Positions 26,558 through 35,194 of a stretch of 64,000 bases of DNA are shown here, piece after piece. Position numbers and translations under genes: made by a program. The notes beneath the pieces were generated by a model. It made no database searches. It saw nothing but the letters and a program-made list of their open reading frames with translations, and was not told the DNA's origin. Source of the stretch: Streptomyces misionensis (GTDB taxonomy: Bacteria; Actinomycetota; Actinomycetes; Streptomycetales; Streptomycetaceae); NCBI RefSeq assembly GCF_900104815.1, contig NZ_FNTD01000004.1, positions 1-64,000 on the forward strand, in the 5' to 3' direction. Each line of letters opens with the position of its first letter. The first letter of the stretch is position 1.

Positions 26558-26871
26558 CCGAGATCAGGCCGTTGGCTGCCCGTCAACGTGGTACTCCTCG
26601 GAGGGCATCGAGTCGAAAGCACACGTCCCTTGCCTCGGCGTGGGCGATCGCGTCGCTCTCCAGATCGCGTGGTGCCGGGCACACTCGCTGACCTCCGACT
26701 GGCCGATCATCTCGGCCGCCTCGACCACAATCATCCCGTTCGGTGACTTCGGTCCCGAGCGCCATAGTCGCTCCTCTGGAGACACCTGAGACTCGCCGGC
26801 GAGCTGCGGCCACCATGGCGGCGGCAGGGCTGTTGGCGTCAAGACTCCTGATGGTGTCGCCTGAGTCGGCG
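26558..26871. other. Stretch of decayed sequence upstream of the methyltransferase
   Basis: About 310 bases. Minus-strand frames continue from the pxpA remnant but no longer match it; the frame readings change several times. It should also contain the methyltransferase promoter, which I cannot place. Confidence 0.35.
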
Positions 26872-26996
26872 TCAGCCGCCGACGTGGAATCCGAAGGCGA
26901 CGTTGGCGCTGGTGACGACCGGCAGGAGGGCGTCGTCGTCGTTGAGGGCCCAGCGTCCGAAGCCTTCACCGAAGGGTCCGCGTCGAGATCGATCAC
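26872..26996 (-). pseudogene. pxpA: N-terminal remnant of 5-oxoprolinase subunit A (LamB/YcsF, pxpA)
   Basis: A minus-strand GTG at 26996 gives VIDLDAD; a one-base shift then gives [20 protein letters not shown] and [13 protein letters not shown], ending at a stop at 26872-26874. LamB/YcsF proteins begin MIDLNxDLGEGFGRW...[16 protein letters not shown], so the match covers only the first 40 residues. The rest of the gene, and the usual B and C subunits, are not seen. Its place next to the oxoproline transporter and peptidase genes is the normal context for pxpA. Confidence 0.7.
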
Positions 26997-27013
26997 GCCT
27001 CGAAAGTAGGTGG

Positions 27014-27090
27014 TTGTTGAATGATCCGACAAGGGGCCCCGTGAAGTCCGGGGGCGGCGACCTGAATTCACCCCTTGTTCAATCGTTCAA
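27014..27090. promoter_or_regulatory. AT-rich repeats upstream of the 5-oxoproline cassette
   Basis: TTGTTGAATGATCCGACAA (27014-27032) has TTGT/ACAA ends typical of GntR/FadR-type operators. A second site at 27075-27090, TTGTTCAATCGTTCAA, contains the direct repeat GTTCAATC/GTTCAACG. Both are AT-rich islands in GC-rich DNA, placed 95-170 bp upstream of the first gene, and are likely regulator sites. No regulator gene for them is in the window. Confidence 0.4.
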
Positions 27091-27183
27091 CGATCACCTA
27101 GGGTCCCTGCATCCCCCTGGAACCGGAAGCCCGGCTCCGCTCCCGCGGGGCGCCCTGTCCCCAACGCCTGAAGAAGGCCGCGC

Positions 27184-27903
27184 ATGATCGTTCTCCTCGG
27201 TGTGGTCGTGGTGATCCTCGGCTTCGTCACACGCCGCAATCCCGTCCTGGTCGTGGGCGTCGCCGGGATCGTCACCGGACTGCTCGGCAGGTTGAACCCG
27301 CAGGAGGTCCTCGCGGCCTTCGGCCGGTCCTTCGCCGACAGCCGCTCGGTCACCGTCTTCGCCATCGTGCTCCCCGTGATCGGCCTCTTGGAGCGCTACG
27401 GCCTGCGTGAGCAGGCCCGCAACCTCATAGGCCGTCTCGGCAGCCTCAGCGCCGGCCGCTTCCTCACCGTCTACCTGATGGTCCGGCAGGTCACGGCGGC
27501 CTTCGGCCTCAACAGCATCGGCGGTCCCGCGCAGACCGTGCGGCCGCTCGTCGCGCCCATGGCCGAGGCGGCGGCCGAACGGACCACGGGCGCGGCGCTG
27601 CCCGAGCGTCTGCGTGAGAAGGTGCGCTCCTACGCGGCCTCGGCGGACACCGTCGGTGTCTTCTTCGGTGAGGACTGCTTCATCGCGATCGGCTCGATCC
27701 TCCTGATCACCGGTTTCGTCAACTCGACGTACCACCAGGAACTCGAACCGACCCAGCTGGCGCTGTGGGCGATTCCGCTCGCCGTCTGCGCCTTCCTCAT
27801 CCACGGCGCACGTCTGCTGCTCCTGGACCGGAAACTGGAGCGCGAGATGGCGCTCGCCGCCGCGGAGCACGACCTGCCGCTGCCGAAGGGAACCGCCAAG
27901 TGA
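27184..27903 (+). CDS. DUF969 5-oxoproline transporter subunit
   Basis: 239 residues, integral membrane protein of the DUF969 family, with helices such as IVLLGVVVVILGFVTR, FAIVLPVIGLLERYGL and IAIGSILLITGFVNSTY. Conserved polar segments include AAFGLNSIGGPAQTVRPLVA and FFGEDCFIAIGS. DUF969 always occurs with DUF979, and the pair has been assigned as a 5-oxoproline (pyroglutamate) uptake system. The next gene overlaps its stop by four bases. With the peptidase downstream, it fits pyroglutamyl-peptide use. Confidence 0.88.
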   Translation: MIVLLGVVVVILGFVTRRNPVLVVGVAGIVTGLLGRLNPQEVLAAFGRSFADSRSVTVFAIVLPVIGLLERYGLREQARNLIGRLGSLSAGRFLTVYLMVRQVTAAFGLNSIGGPAQTVRPLVAPMAEAAAERTTGAALPERLREKVRSYAASADTVGVFFGEDCFIAIGSILLITGFVNSTYHQELEPTQLALWAIPLAVCAFLIHGARLLLLDRKLEREMALAAAEHDLPLPKGTAK

Positions 27904-28874
27904 TCAAGGTCGAATGGCTCTACTGGCTGGTGGGCCTCGTCTTCGTGGTCATGGCCGTGCAGATGGCGGCCGACCGCAGCAATCCGAAGCGGTGGACGTC
28001 CGCGGCGTTCTGGGGGCTGCTCGGCCTCACCTTCCCCTACGGTACCGGCGTCGCCAACGGTGAGGCGCACAACGGCGGCTGGACCCTGCCCGCCGAACCG
28101 CTCGGTGTGGCGGTCCTCGTGCTGATCGTGCTCGCCGGGTTCAACTTCCTCGGCAAGGGCGTCCCGGTGACCACCACCGCCGAGCAGCGCGAGGCCTCCG
28201 CGGCCCGGCTGGGCAGCCGGATATTCATCCCGGCCCTGACGATCCCGCTGGTCGCGATCGTGTGCGCCTCCGTGCTCGACGACTCCGGGCTGTTCGAGAC
28301 GGGCAAGGCCACGCTGATCGGCCTCGGCGTCGGATGCGTCGTCGCCCTCGTCGTCGGCATGCTCGTCACGGGTGAGAAGAAGCTCTCCGTGCCGCTGCAC
28401 TCCGGCCGCTCCATGCTGGAGGCGATGGGCTCCGCGCTGCTGCTGCCCCAACTCCTCGCCGTCCTCGGGTCGATCTTCGCGCTGGCCGGGGTCGGCACCC
28501 AGGTCGGCAAGATCGTCGACGAGGTGCTGCCGGACAACTCGAAGTACCTCGCGGTCATCGCGTACTGCGTCGGCATGTTCCTGTTCACAGTGATCATGGG
28601 CAACGCGTTCGCCGCCTTCCCCGTGATGACCGCGGCGATCGGCTGGCCCGTCCTGATCGAGCAGATGCACGGCAACGAGGCCGCCGTCCTCGCCATCGGC
28701 ATGCTGGCCGGTTTCGCCGGCACGCTGTGCACGCCGATGGCCGCCAACTTCAACATCGTCCCGGCCACCCTGCTCGAACTGAAGGACCAGTACGGGCCGA
28801 TCAAGGCGCAGATCCCGACGGCACTGCCGCTCCTGGCCTGCTGCACCGTGATCATGGCGGTCTTCGCCTTCTGA
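27900..28874 (+). CDS. DUF979 5-oxoproline transporter subunit
   Basis: 324 residues from a GTG at 27900 that overlaps the DUF969 stop. About nine membrane segments, including [40 protein letters not shown] and [20 protein letters not shown]. The [20 protein letters not shown] segment is characteristic of DUF979. It is the partner of DUF969 and probably forms the larger half of the permease. The coupled start implies equal synthesis of both parts. Confidence 0.88.
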   Translation: MIKVEWLYWLVGLVFVVMAVQMAADRSNPKRWTSAAFWGLLGLTFPYGTGVANGEAHNGGWTLPAEPLGVAVLVLIVLAGFNFLGKGVPVTTTAEQREASAARLGSRIFIPALTIPLVAIVCASVLDDSGLFETGKATLIGLGVGCVVALVVGMLVTGEKKLSVPLHSGRSMLEAMGSALLLPQLLAVLGSIFALAGVGTQVGKIVDEVLPDNSKYLAVIAYCVGMFLFTVIMGNAFAAFPVMTAAIGWPVLIEQMHGNEAAVLAIGMLAGFAGTLCTPMAANFNIVPATLLELKDQYGPIKAQIPTALPLLACCTVIMAVFAF

Positions 28875-28945
28875 GCCGCCCGGCCGACCCCGCGCGCCGC
28901 CCGTGCCCAGCCCGTTCCACCGTCGATTCCCGTGAAGGAAGTCCC

Positions 28946-29596
28946 ATGACCCGTGTGCTCGTCACCGGCTTCGCCCCCTTCGGCGGCGAGACAGTGAACC
29001 CCTCCTGGCAGGCGGCCTCCCTCCTGGCCGGCGAGCCGCCCGCCGGGCTCACGGTCACCGCCGCCGAACTCCCCTGCGTCTTCGCCACTTCCCTCGGCGC
29101 GCTGCGGGACGCCGTCCGCGCCTGCGCCCCCGACCTGGTCCTCTGCCTGGGCCAGGCGGGCGGCCGGCCGGCCGTCACCGTCGAACGCGTCGGCATCAAC
29201 CTCGACGACGCCCGCATCCCCGACAACGACGGCGCCCAGCCGGTGGACGAACCGGTCGTGCCCGGCGGCCCCGCCGCCTACTTCTCCTCGCTGCCCGTCA
29301 AGGCCTGCGTCGCCGCCGTGCGCGCGGCCGGGGTCCCAGCCGCCGTATCCCACACCGCCGGGACCTTCGTCTGCAACCACGTGGCCTACGGCCTCGGCCA
29401 CCTGATCGCCACCGAGTTCCCGCACGTCCGCGGCGGTTTTGTACACGTTCCCTGGGCACCGGAGCAGGTCACCGACGGCACCGCCCCGGCCCTGGAGCCC
29501 GCCACCGTCGCCCGCGGCCTGCGCGCCCTGCTCGTCGCCGCCGCCACCACTCCGGCGGGCCAGGACCTCAAGACCACCGAGGGGGCCACCCACTGA
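28946..29596 (+). CDS. pcp: Pyrrolidone-carboxylate (pyroglutamyl) peptidase
   Basis: 216 residues, usual length for the C15 peptidases. The catalytic triad is visible: Glu80 in [20 protein letters not shown], Cys143 in [14 protein letters not shown] and His167 in [13 protein letters not shown]. The N-terminus [19 protein letters not shown] is also diagnostic. The enzyme removes N-terminal pyroglutamate from peptides in the cytosol, releasing 5-oxoproline. It follows the putative oxoproline transporter and shares one base with the DUF2891 gene (TGATG). Confidence 0.95.
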   Translation: MTRVLVTGFAPFGGETVNPSWQAASLLAGEPPAGLTVTAAELPCVFATSLGALRDAVRACAPDLVLCLGQAGGRPAVTVERVGINLDDARIPDNDGAQPVDEPVVPGGPAAYFSSLPVKACVAAVRAAGVPAAVSHTAGTFVCNHVAYGLGHLIATEFPHVRGGFVHVPWAPEQVTDGTAPALEPATVARGLRALLVAAATTPAGQDLKTTEGATH

Positions 29597-30663
29597 TGCC
29601 GCTCGCCTCCTACGCGACACCCTTCGCCCGGCTCGCCCTCGCCAACATCACCCGCGAGTACCCCAACTTCCCCGCCCACCTGGTCACCTCGGCCGGAGAG
29701 GACGTGCGGCCGAGCACCCTGCACCCGGCCTTCTACGGTGCCTACGACTGGCACTCCTCGGTCCACATGCACTGGCTGCTCGTGCGCATGCTGCGCCGCC
29801 ACGGGGCGACGCCCGCGCTCGCCGGGACGGCGGCGTTCACCGAGGTGCTCGACCGGCACCTCACCCCGGACGCCCTCGCCGTCGAAGCCGCCTACCTCCT
29901 GGAGCGGCCCTCCTTCGAGCGGCCGTACGGCTGGGCGTGGCTGGTCGCACTCGCCGCCGAGTGCCGGGCGTACGGGGGCGCCGCCGGCGCACGCTGGAGC
30001 GAGGCGCTGGCACCTGCCGTCGCCGCCGTCGACCGGCTGCTGGCCGTCTGGCTGCCGAAGGCCACCTATCCGGTGCGCCACGGAAACCACCCCAACAGCG
30101 CCTTCGCGCTCGGTCTCCTCCTGGACGCCGGGGAACTGTCCGCCACGACGACCGAGGCCGTGCGGGAGCGCCTGATGGCCTGGTTCGCCGACGACCACGA
30201 CGCTCCCGTGCACTGGGAGCCGTCGGGCCAGGACTTCCTGTCGCCCGCGCTGAGCGAGGCCGACGCGATGCGCCGGGTGCTCGACGGGGAGCGGTTCGCG
30301 CAGTGGCTCGACCGTTTCCTGCCCGCGCTGCGTTCCGGCGCGCCCTGCCCGCTCCTGGACGTGCCTGTCGTCTCCGACCACGCCGATCCGCAGATCGGTC
30401 ACCTGCTGGGTCTCACCCTGAGCAGGGCCGCCGCGCTGCGGTCGATCGCCGGGGCGCTGCCGGCCGGCCCGGTCCGCAGCCGCCTGGCCGAGGCGGCGAG
30501 CGCGCACCTCGCCGCGGGACTGCCCGCCGTGGAACGCGGCGACTTCACCACCGACCACTGGCTGGCGACCTTCGCCGTGCTGGCGCTCGACGTGCCGGAC
30601 CCCAGTTGGGGGCTCAGTCCTGTCTCACGGCCACGCGCCCTCGACGGCCGGCGGGAACGTTGA
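29596..30663 (+). CDS. DUF2891 family protein
   Basis: 355 residues, all-alpha pattern with conserved HPAFYGAYDWHSSVHMHWLL, FERPYGWAWLVALAAECR and VRHGNHPNSAFALGLLLD; these His/Trp/Asn-rich segments are typical of DUF2891, whose fold resembles (alpha/alpha)-barrel enzymes. The function is unknown. Its start overlaps the pcp stop by one base, so it belongs to the oxoproline cassette. A role in hydrolysing or sensing a pyroglutamyl compound is possible, but not shown by sequence. Confidence 0.88.
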   Translation: MPLASYATPFARLALANITREYPNFPAHLVTSAGEDVRPSTLHPAFYGAYDWHSSVHMHWLLVRMLRRHGATPALAGTAAFTEVLDRHLTPDALAVEAAYLLERPSFERPYGWAWLVALAAECRAYGGAAGARWSEALAPAVAAVDRLLAVWLPKATYPVRHGNHPNSAFALGLLLDAGELSATTTEAVRERLMAWFADDHDAPVHWEPSGQDFLSPALSEADAMRRVLDGERFAQWLDRFLPALRSGAPCPLLDVPVVSDHADPQIGHLLGLTLSRAAALRSIAGALPAGPVRSRLAEAASAHLAAGLPAVERGDFTTDHWLATFAVLALDVPDPSWGLSPVSRPRALDGRRER

Positions 30664-30812
30664 TCGCGTAGCACAACGAGGCATCAGCCGTGGGGGCGGA
30701 CCCGTGGCTGCAACGGCCTGGTGGCGGGGGTGCGCGGCTGCCCGGTCATGTTGCGGGCGACGGACGTACGGACTCGGCCCGGCCCCGAACCCCCACCTTT
30801 ACTGACGTCGGG

Positions 30813-32705
30813 TCAGGTCAGCGTGAACCGCTGTGCTGCCGAGCCGTTGCAGTCCCAGATGCGCAGCCGGGTGCCGTTGGCGGTCGCGCCGTCGGGCGAG
30901 TCCAGGCACCGGCCCGACTGGGGGTTGAACAGGGAACCGTCCGAGCGTTGCTGCCAGTTCTGGCCGCCGACGCCGTTGCAGTCCCACAGCTCGACCTCGG
31001 TGCCGTTGGCGGTGCCGTTGCCGTTGACGTCCAGGCAGCGGCCGAGCGAGCGCAGCGAGCCGTTCGCGTTGTGGTACCAGTGCTGGTCGACGGCGTAGGA
31101 CTGGCAGTCCCACAGCTGTACGGCGCTGCCGTTGGAGCCGCTGTCGTCGGCGGCCACGTCGAGGCACTTGCCGCCGGGCGCGGCGACCGGGGCGCCGCCG
31201 TTGACGGAGAACTTCTGTGCCGTCGAGCCGTTGCAGTCCCAGATCTGCAGCCGGGTGCCGTTGGCGGTCGCGCCGCTCGGCGAGTCCAGGCAGCGGCCCG
31301 ACTGGGGGTTGCGCAGCGAGCCGTCGGCCTGCTGCACCCACTTCTGACCGCCGACGCCGTTGCAGTCCCACAGCTCGACCTTGGCGCCGTTGGCGGTGCC
31401 GTTGCCCTCGATGTCCAGGCAGCGGCCGATGGTGCTCAGGGAGCCGTCGGCGTTGTGCTGCCAGTGCTGGTCCTCGGCCCAGGTCTGGCAGTCCCACAGC
31501 TGCACGGCGGTGCCGTTGACGCCGGTGTCGTCGGCGGCGGCGTCCACGCACTTGCCGCCCGGTCCGGTGACGGTGCCCTGGGGGCCGTTGGGCACGTCGG
31601 TTTCGCCCGCGTAGCCGACGGAGACGATGTCGGCCTGGACGGCGTTCTCGGCGGCGTCGCTCGGGTAGCCGGAGACCATGACGCCCTCGAAGAAGGTGCC
31701 CCGGTTCCAGTTGCTGTTGTCACCGCCGGTGCCCAGGATGATGCCGCCCTCCTGGTGCATGGGCTTGTAGCCGCCGCGGGTGGGCAGTCCGCCGTCCCAC
31801 CAGGTTGTCAGTGCGCCGGTCTGGGAGTTGCCGCCCTTGAGGGCGTACTTCGTCTGTCCGTCGTTCTTCAGCACGGCCGTGACGAACGGGCTGTTGTTGC
31901 CTCGGTTGGCGGTGTTGGAGCCGTTGTCGCCCTGGAACATGCCGTTCTCCAGGTCGGCCTCGACCCATGGTCCGGAGCCGGTGCACGGTGCGAAGTAGCA
32001 CGTGGTGGCGATGGAGACGGCGTCCATGTGGCCGTTTCCGGTGTCGGCCGGGGTGCTCTCGGCGTTGCCGTAGTCGAAGCAGCAGTCGGAGCCGACGTGG
32101 GTGCCGGAGGCCACCATGTAGGCGCCCTCGGGCTGGCCGTTGACGGCGACACCGGAGGCCACGCCGGTGTAGCGGTAGCCGACGCCCGGCGAGATCCAGA
32201 TGCCGTAGACCTTGTGGCCGCCGGCGGTCACCGCGATCTCGCCGGCGTCGGCGCCGCGGTCGGCGCCCATGCCGGAGGTGCCGGCCGGGCCGGGGGTGAG
32301 GTCGTTGTGGCGGGAGGTCTGGTCGTAGACCTTGGTGATGCGGCAGGTGGTGTTCTGACAGAACACGTCCTGCTGGGCGGCGTTGGCGTAGCCGCCGGGG
32401 GCCAGCAGTCCGATGTCGGCGCGGGCTCCGTCGGAGGCACGTGTGACCTGGTAGAGGGGGCCGTTGTAGGAGGACAGCAGGGCGCGTGTGGTGCTGTGCG
32501 CGGCGACGCAGGGGGTGCCGGCCGCGCCGTAGATGTCGCACGGCAGCGATCCGGCCGCCTGGGAGACGGCGGGGAAGGCGATCAGCACGCCGAGGACGAG
32601 GCCGAGGGCGGCCACGGCGGACAGCACGTGCCGGAGAGGAAGGACCGCTGATCTCGTGACGAGGCGCGGGATTCCCCGCGCGGCGGTGGTGTGTGCTCTG
32701 CGCAT
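30813..32705 (-). CDS. Secreted GH54 alpha-L-arabinofuranosidase with two ricin-B (CBM13) domains
   Basis: 630 residues. A signal peptide ends near residue 51 (AVSQAAG). Residues 53-375 match the AbfB catalytic domain of family GH54: SLPCDIYGAAGTPCVAAHST, the adjacent cysteines in GSDCCFDYGNAE (Cys208-Cys209, which form an unusual vicinal disulfide in fungal members) and VEADLENGMFQGD with the candidate catalytic Glu253. Two ricin-type lectin domains follow at 381-508 and 509-630, each with three QLWDC/ELWDC/QIWDC repeats and close identity to each other. It should release arabinose from plant arabinan or arabinoxylan outside the cell. Bacterial GH54 genes are less common than fungal ones. 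Confidence 0.9.
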   Translation of the reverse strand: MRRAHTTAARGIPRLVTRSAVLPLRHVLSAVAALGLVLGVLIAFPAVSQAAGSLPCDIYGAAGTPCVAAHSTTRALLSSYNGPLYQVTRASDGARADIGLLAPGGYANAAQQDVFCQNTTCRITKVYDQTSRHNDLTPGPAGTSGMGADRGADAGEIAVTAGGHKVYGIWISPGVGYRYTGVASGVAVNGQPEGAYMVASGTHVGSDCCFDYGNAESTPADTGNGHMDAVSIATTCYFAPCTGSGPWVEADLENGMFQGDNGSNTANRGNNSPFVTAVLKNDGQTKYALKGGNSQTGALTTWWDGGLPTRGGYKPMHQEGGIILGTGGDNSNWNRGTFFEGVMVSGYPSDAAENAVQADIVSVGYAGETDVPNGPQGTVTGPGGKCVDAAADDTGVNGTAVQLWDCQTWAEDQHWQHNADGSLSTIGRCLDIEGNGTANGAKVELWDCNGVGGQKWVQQADGSLRNPQSGRCLDSPSGATANGTRLQIWDCNGSTAQKFSVNGGAPVAAPGGKCLDVAADDSGSNGSAVQLWDCQSYAVDQHWYHNANGSLRSLGRCLDVNGNGTANGTEVELWDCNGVGGQNWQQRSDGSLFNPQSGRCLDSPDGATANGTRLRIWDCNGSAAQRFTLT

Positions 32706-33051
32706 GGTGTGCTCCCGTGGCTGTGGGGAGGGGAATGGAGCTCAACCTGCCGATGCGAGGGCCGAATTCGCGCCGCTCGGCACCTTCGCGGGAAGTTACG
32801 CGCACCGATCGAACGCGTCAATATTTGTTGCTTCACTTTCCTCAACTGCCGGTAACGCGTCCGAAACTGTTGTGTTCTGTTGGCCCGGGGCTCGATTCGG
32901 CGACTTGTCGGGCTTGGTGCGGACCATTCCCGGGCATCCCTCACAGCCCTCCAGGGCCCGGCGGGTACCAGGCCCTGGGGGGAGCTGTTCGCTCGGTTTC
33001 GGCCCTGCGGCGACGGGCCGCCCTCGGTGAATTCCGCCTCGAGCCCGGCAG
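32706..33051. promoter_or_regulatory. Upstream region of the GH54 gene
   Basis: This 346-bp gap contains an AT-rich block (about 32820-32880, with AACGCGTCAATATTTG and GGTAACGCGTCCGAAAC) that must carry the promoter of the minus-strand GH54 gene. The repeated AACGCGTC in both segments, 40 bp apart, may be an operator. The rest is GC-rich with no visible gene. Confidence 0.4.
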
Positions 33052-33900
33052 CTACGACGCCACCGGACGCGTCGGGATGAGGATGCCGAGGGCGTCGTGG
33101 GAGGGGCTGCCGGGTTCGGCGGTCAGGATCATCAGGCGCTGTCCGGAGCCGTCGGGGCTGGTCCAGGTGTCGCAGTCGAGGGTGAGGTCGCCCACCAGGT
33201 GGTGGCGGTAGTGCTTGGTGCCGTAACTGGCGCTGCTGACACGGTGTTCGGCCCACCAGGCGCGGAAGTCGGGGTCCTGGACGGACAGTTCGCCGACGAG
33301 CTGGGCGAGGTCGGGATCGTCGGGGTCGGCCGCGGCCTCCATGCGCAGCGCGGCGACGGCTTCCCGGGCGTCATGGGCCCATTCCCGGTGCAGTTGCCTG
33401 ACCACCGGGTTCGTGAACAGCAGCCGCATGTAGTTGCGCCGGTTCGCGGGGAGGGCGGCGAAGTCGGTGTAGAGGGCTACGGCCGCGGGGTTCCAGGCCA
33501 GGATGTCCAGGCGTTTGCCGAGGACGAGCGCAGGGGTCTCGGTGAGCTGGTCGAGCAGACGGCGCATGGCCGGACGCAGGCGTTGGGCGGGCCGGCGGCG
33601 ACGCGGGTGGGCGTCGCTCCGGCCGGCGAGTTCGTAGAGGTATCGCTGCTGGTCCTCGTCGAGGCGCAGGGCGCGGGCCAGAGTGGTCAGCACCGGTACC
33701 GATGCCCGGACGCGGCCCTGTTCCAGTCGTGTGTAGTAGTCGACGCTGATCGCGGCGATCCGGGCTGCCTCCTCCCGGCGCAGTCCGGCGACCTTGCGGG
33801 CGGAGTCCGTCTCGGGAAGGCCGCACTCCCCCGGTGTCAACTGGGCCCTTCGGGCCTTGAGGAAGGCGCCCAGCGCCCGGGAGTCGGAGTCTGCAGTCAT
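33052..33900 (-). CDS. XRE-type HTH regulator with MmyB-like ligand-binding domain
   Basis: 282 residues from the ATG at 33900, which follows GAGGGG. The HTH (ALGAFLKARRAQL, ARKVAGLRREEAARIAAISV, YYTRLEQGRVRASVPVL) is followed by an MmyB-like domain with WNPAAVALYTDFAALPANRR and FRAWWAEHRVSSASYGTKHY. It is divergent from the hydrolase at 34096-35019, a pattern very common in Streptomyces where the regulator controls the neighbouring enzyme. It is a relative of the regulator at 4841-5797 but not a recent duplicate. Confidence 0.9.
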   Translation of the reverse strand: MTADSDSRALGAFLKARRAQLTPGECGLPETDSARKVAGLRREEAARIAAISVDYYTRLEQGRVRASVPVLTTLARALRLDEDQQRYLYELAGRSDAHPRRRRPAQRLRPAMRRLLDQLTETPALVLGKRLDILAWNPAAVALYTDFAALPANRRNYMRLLFTNPVVRQLHREWAHDAREAVAALRMEAAADPDDPDLAQLVGELSVQDPDFRAWWAEHRVSSASYGTKHYRHHLVGDLTLDCDTWTSPDGSGQRLMILTAEPGSPSHDALGILIPTRPVAS

Positions 33901-34095
33901 GCCCCTCAGTGTCATCGCACCGCGACGGCCACCGCACCTGTGCGAGGGGGGCAAGTTCTTTCCCGGGCAGAAACCTGGCTCTCCCGCTCGTGCGGAGGCC
34001 GGCGCACCGTGGATGTGTGCCCGGCAGGGTGCGGGCCCCGAGGCCGCCGCGCCGGTGCGTCACGAGACGTCGTCACCTCTCAGGGAGAGTGCCCC

Positions 34096-35019
34096 ATGGC
34101 CCGGACCACCGTCAGCTTCGACAGCGCCGGCATCCCGCTCGCCGGCCACCTCTACACCCCCGACGCGCCGGCGTCGGGCCCGCGGCCGGCGCTCGTGGTC
34201 GGTCACCCCGGCACCGGCGTGAAGGAACAGGCCGCCGGTACGTACGCGCGGCGGATGGCCGAGCGTGGCTTCGTCACTCTCGCCTTCGACGCCGCGTACC
34301 AGGGCGAGTCCGGCGGCCTGCCCCGTGGTCTGGAGGACCCCGCGCAGCGGGTGGAGGACTTCAAAGCCGCCGTCTCCCACCTCACCACCCGCACCGACGT
34401 CGACGCCGACCGCATCGGGCTGCTGGGCATCTGTGCCTCCGGAGGGTACTCGCTGGCCGCCACCGGCGGCGACCGCCGCGTCAAGGCCGTGGCCACCGTG
34501 TCCACCGCCGAACCCGCCCGCCAGTTCCGTCTCGGCGCCGACGGCACCCAGGACCCGGCGGTCTTCCAGGCCCTGCTGGACGCTGCCGCCGCGGCCCGAA
34601 GCTCCGCCGCACGCGGCGAGGACCCCGGCGCGATGACCGTGTTCCCGGAGACCGCCGAGCAGGCCCGCGCGCTCGGCGGCCGGCACGGCGTCGAAGGCTT
34701 CGAGTACTACTGCACCCCGCGCGGCCGGCACGAACGCTCCGCGAAGACCCTCGCCTGGGAGAGCATCGACAAGATGGCCTGCCACGACGCGTTCTTCGCC
34801 ATCCCGCTGATCGGCCCCCGCCCGATCCTCCAGATCATCGGCGAGCGCGCCGTCACCGCCTGGATGGCCGTCGAGGCCCACCAGCGCGCCACCGGTCCCA
34901 AGGAGATCCACTGGATCAAGGGCGCCAGCCACGTCGACCTCTACGACAGGAAGGAATACGTCGACCCCGCCATCGACAAGCTCACCGACTTCTACACCAC
35001 CCACCTCACCACCGGCTGA
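34096..35019 (+). CDS. Alpha/beta hydrolase (dienelactone/Xaa-Pro peptidase-like)
   Basis: 307 residues. The fold landmarks are SFDSAGIPLAGHLYTPD, ALVVGHPGTGVKEQAAGTYA, LAFDAAYQGESGG and the nucleophile elbow GLLGICASGGYSLAA with Ser. The C-terminal GASHVDLYDRKEYV holds the His. This subgroup (YcjY/DUF1100-like) is often next to MmyB-type regulators. The ATG at 34096 has an AGGGAG site. Substrate is not predictable. Confidence 0.88.
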   Translation: MARTTVSFDSAGIPLAGHLYTPDAPASGPRPALVVGHPGTGVKEQAAGTYARRMAERGFVTLAFDAAYQGESGGLPRGLEDPAQRVEDFKAAVSHLTTRTDVDADRIGLLGICASGGYSLAATGGDRRVKAVATVSTAEPARQFRLGADGTQDPAVFQALLDAAAAARSSAARGEDPGAMTVFPETAEQARALGGRHGVEGFEYYCTPRGRHERSAKTLAWESIDKMACHDAFFAIPLIGPRPILQIIGERAVTAWMAVEAHQRATGPKEIHWIKGASHVDLYDRKEYVDPAIDKLTDFYTTHLTTG

Positions 35020-35194
35020 CGAGCGCTCCGCGGCGGGTAAGGACCTCAAGGACGTACGGTCCGCGCACCCCTCCGCGGGCCATGGAGCAAACGGCCGCGG
35101 TCCGCCTGCCGTCCGGGCCGGGCGGCGGGCCGGTGGAGATCGTGCCGAAGCGTGGGCAGGCGGGGCGCGTGTCCCGGCCGGGCACCGACACCAC

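Noticed and set aside
30690..32651. A 653-codon open frame on the plus strand opposite the GH54 gene
   Set aside because: Its translation is Gly/Ala/Val-rich with repeated low-complexity segments that mirror the ricin repeats on the other strand; it has no domain or ribosome site.
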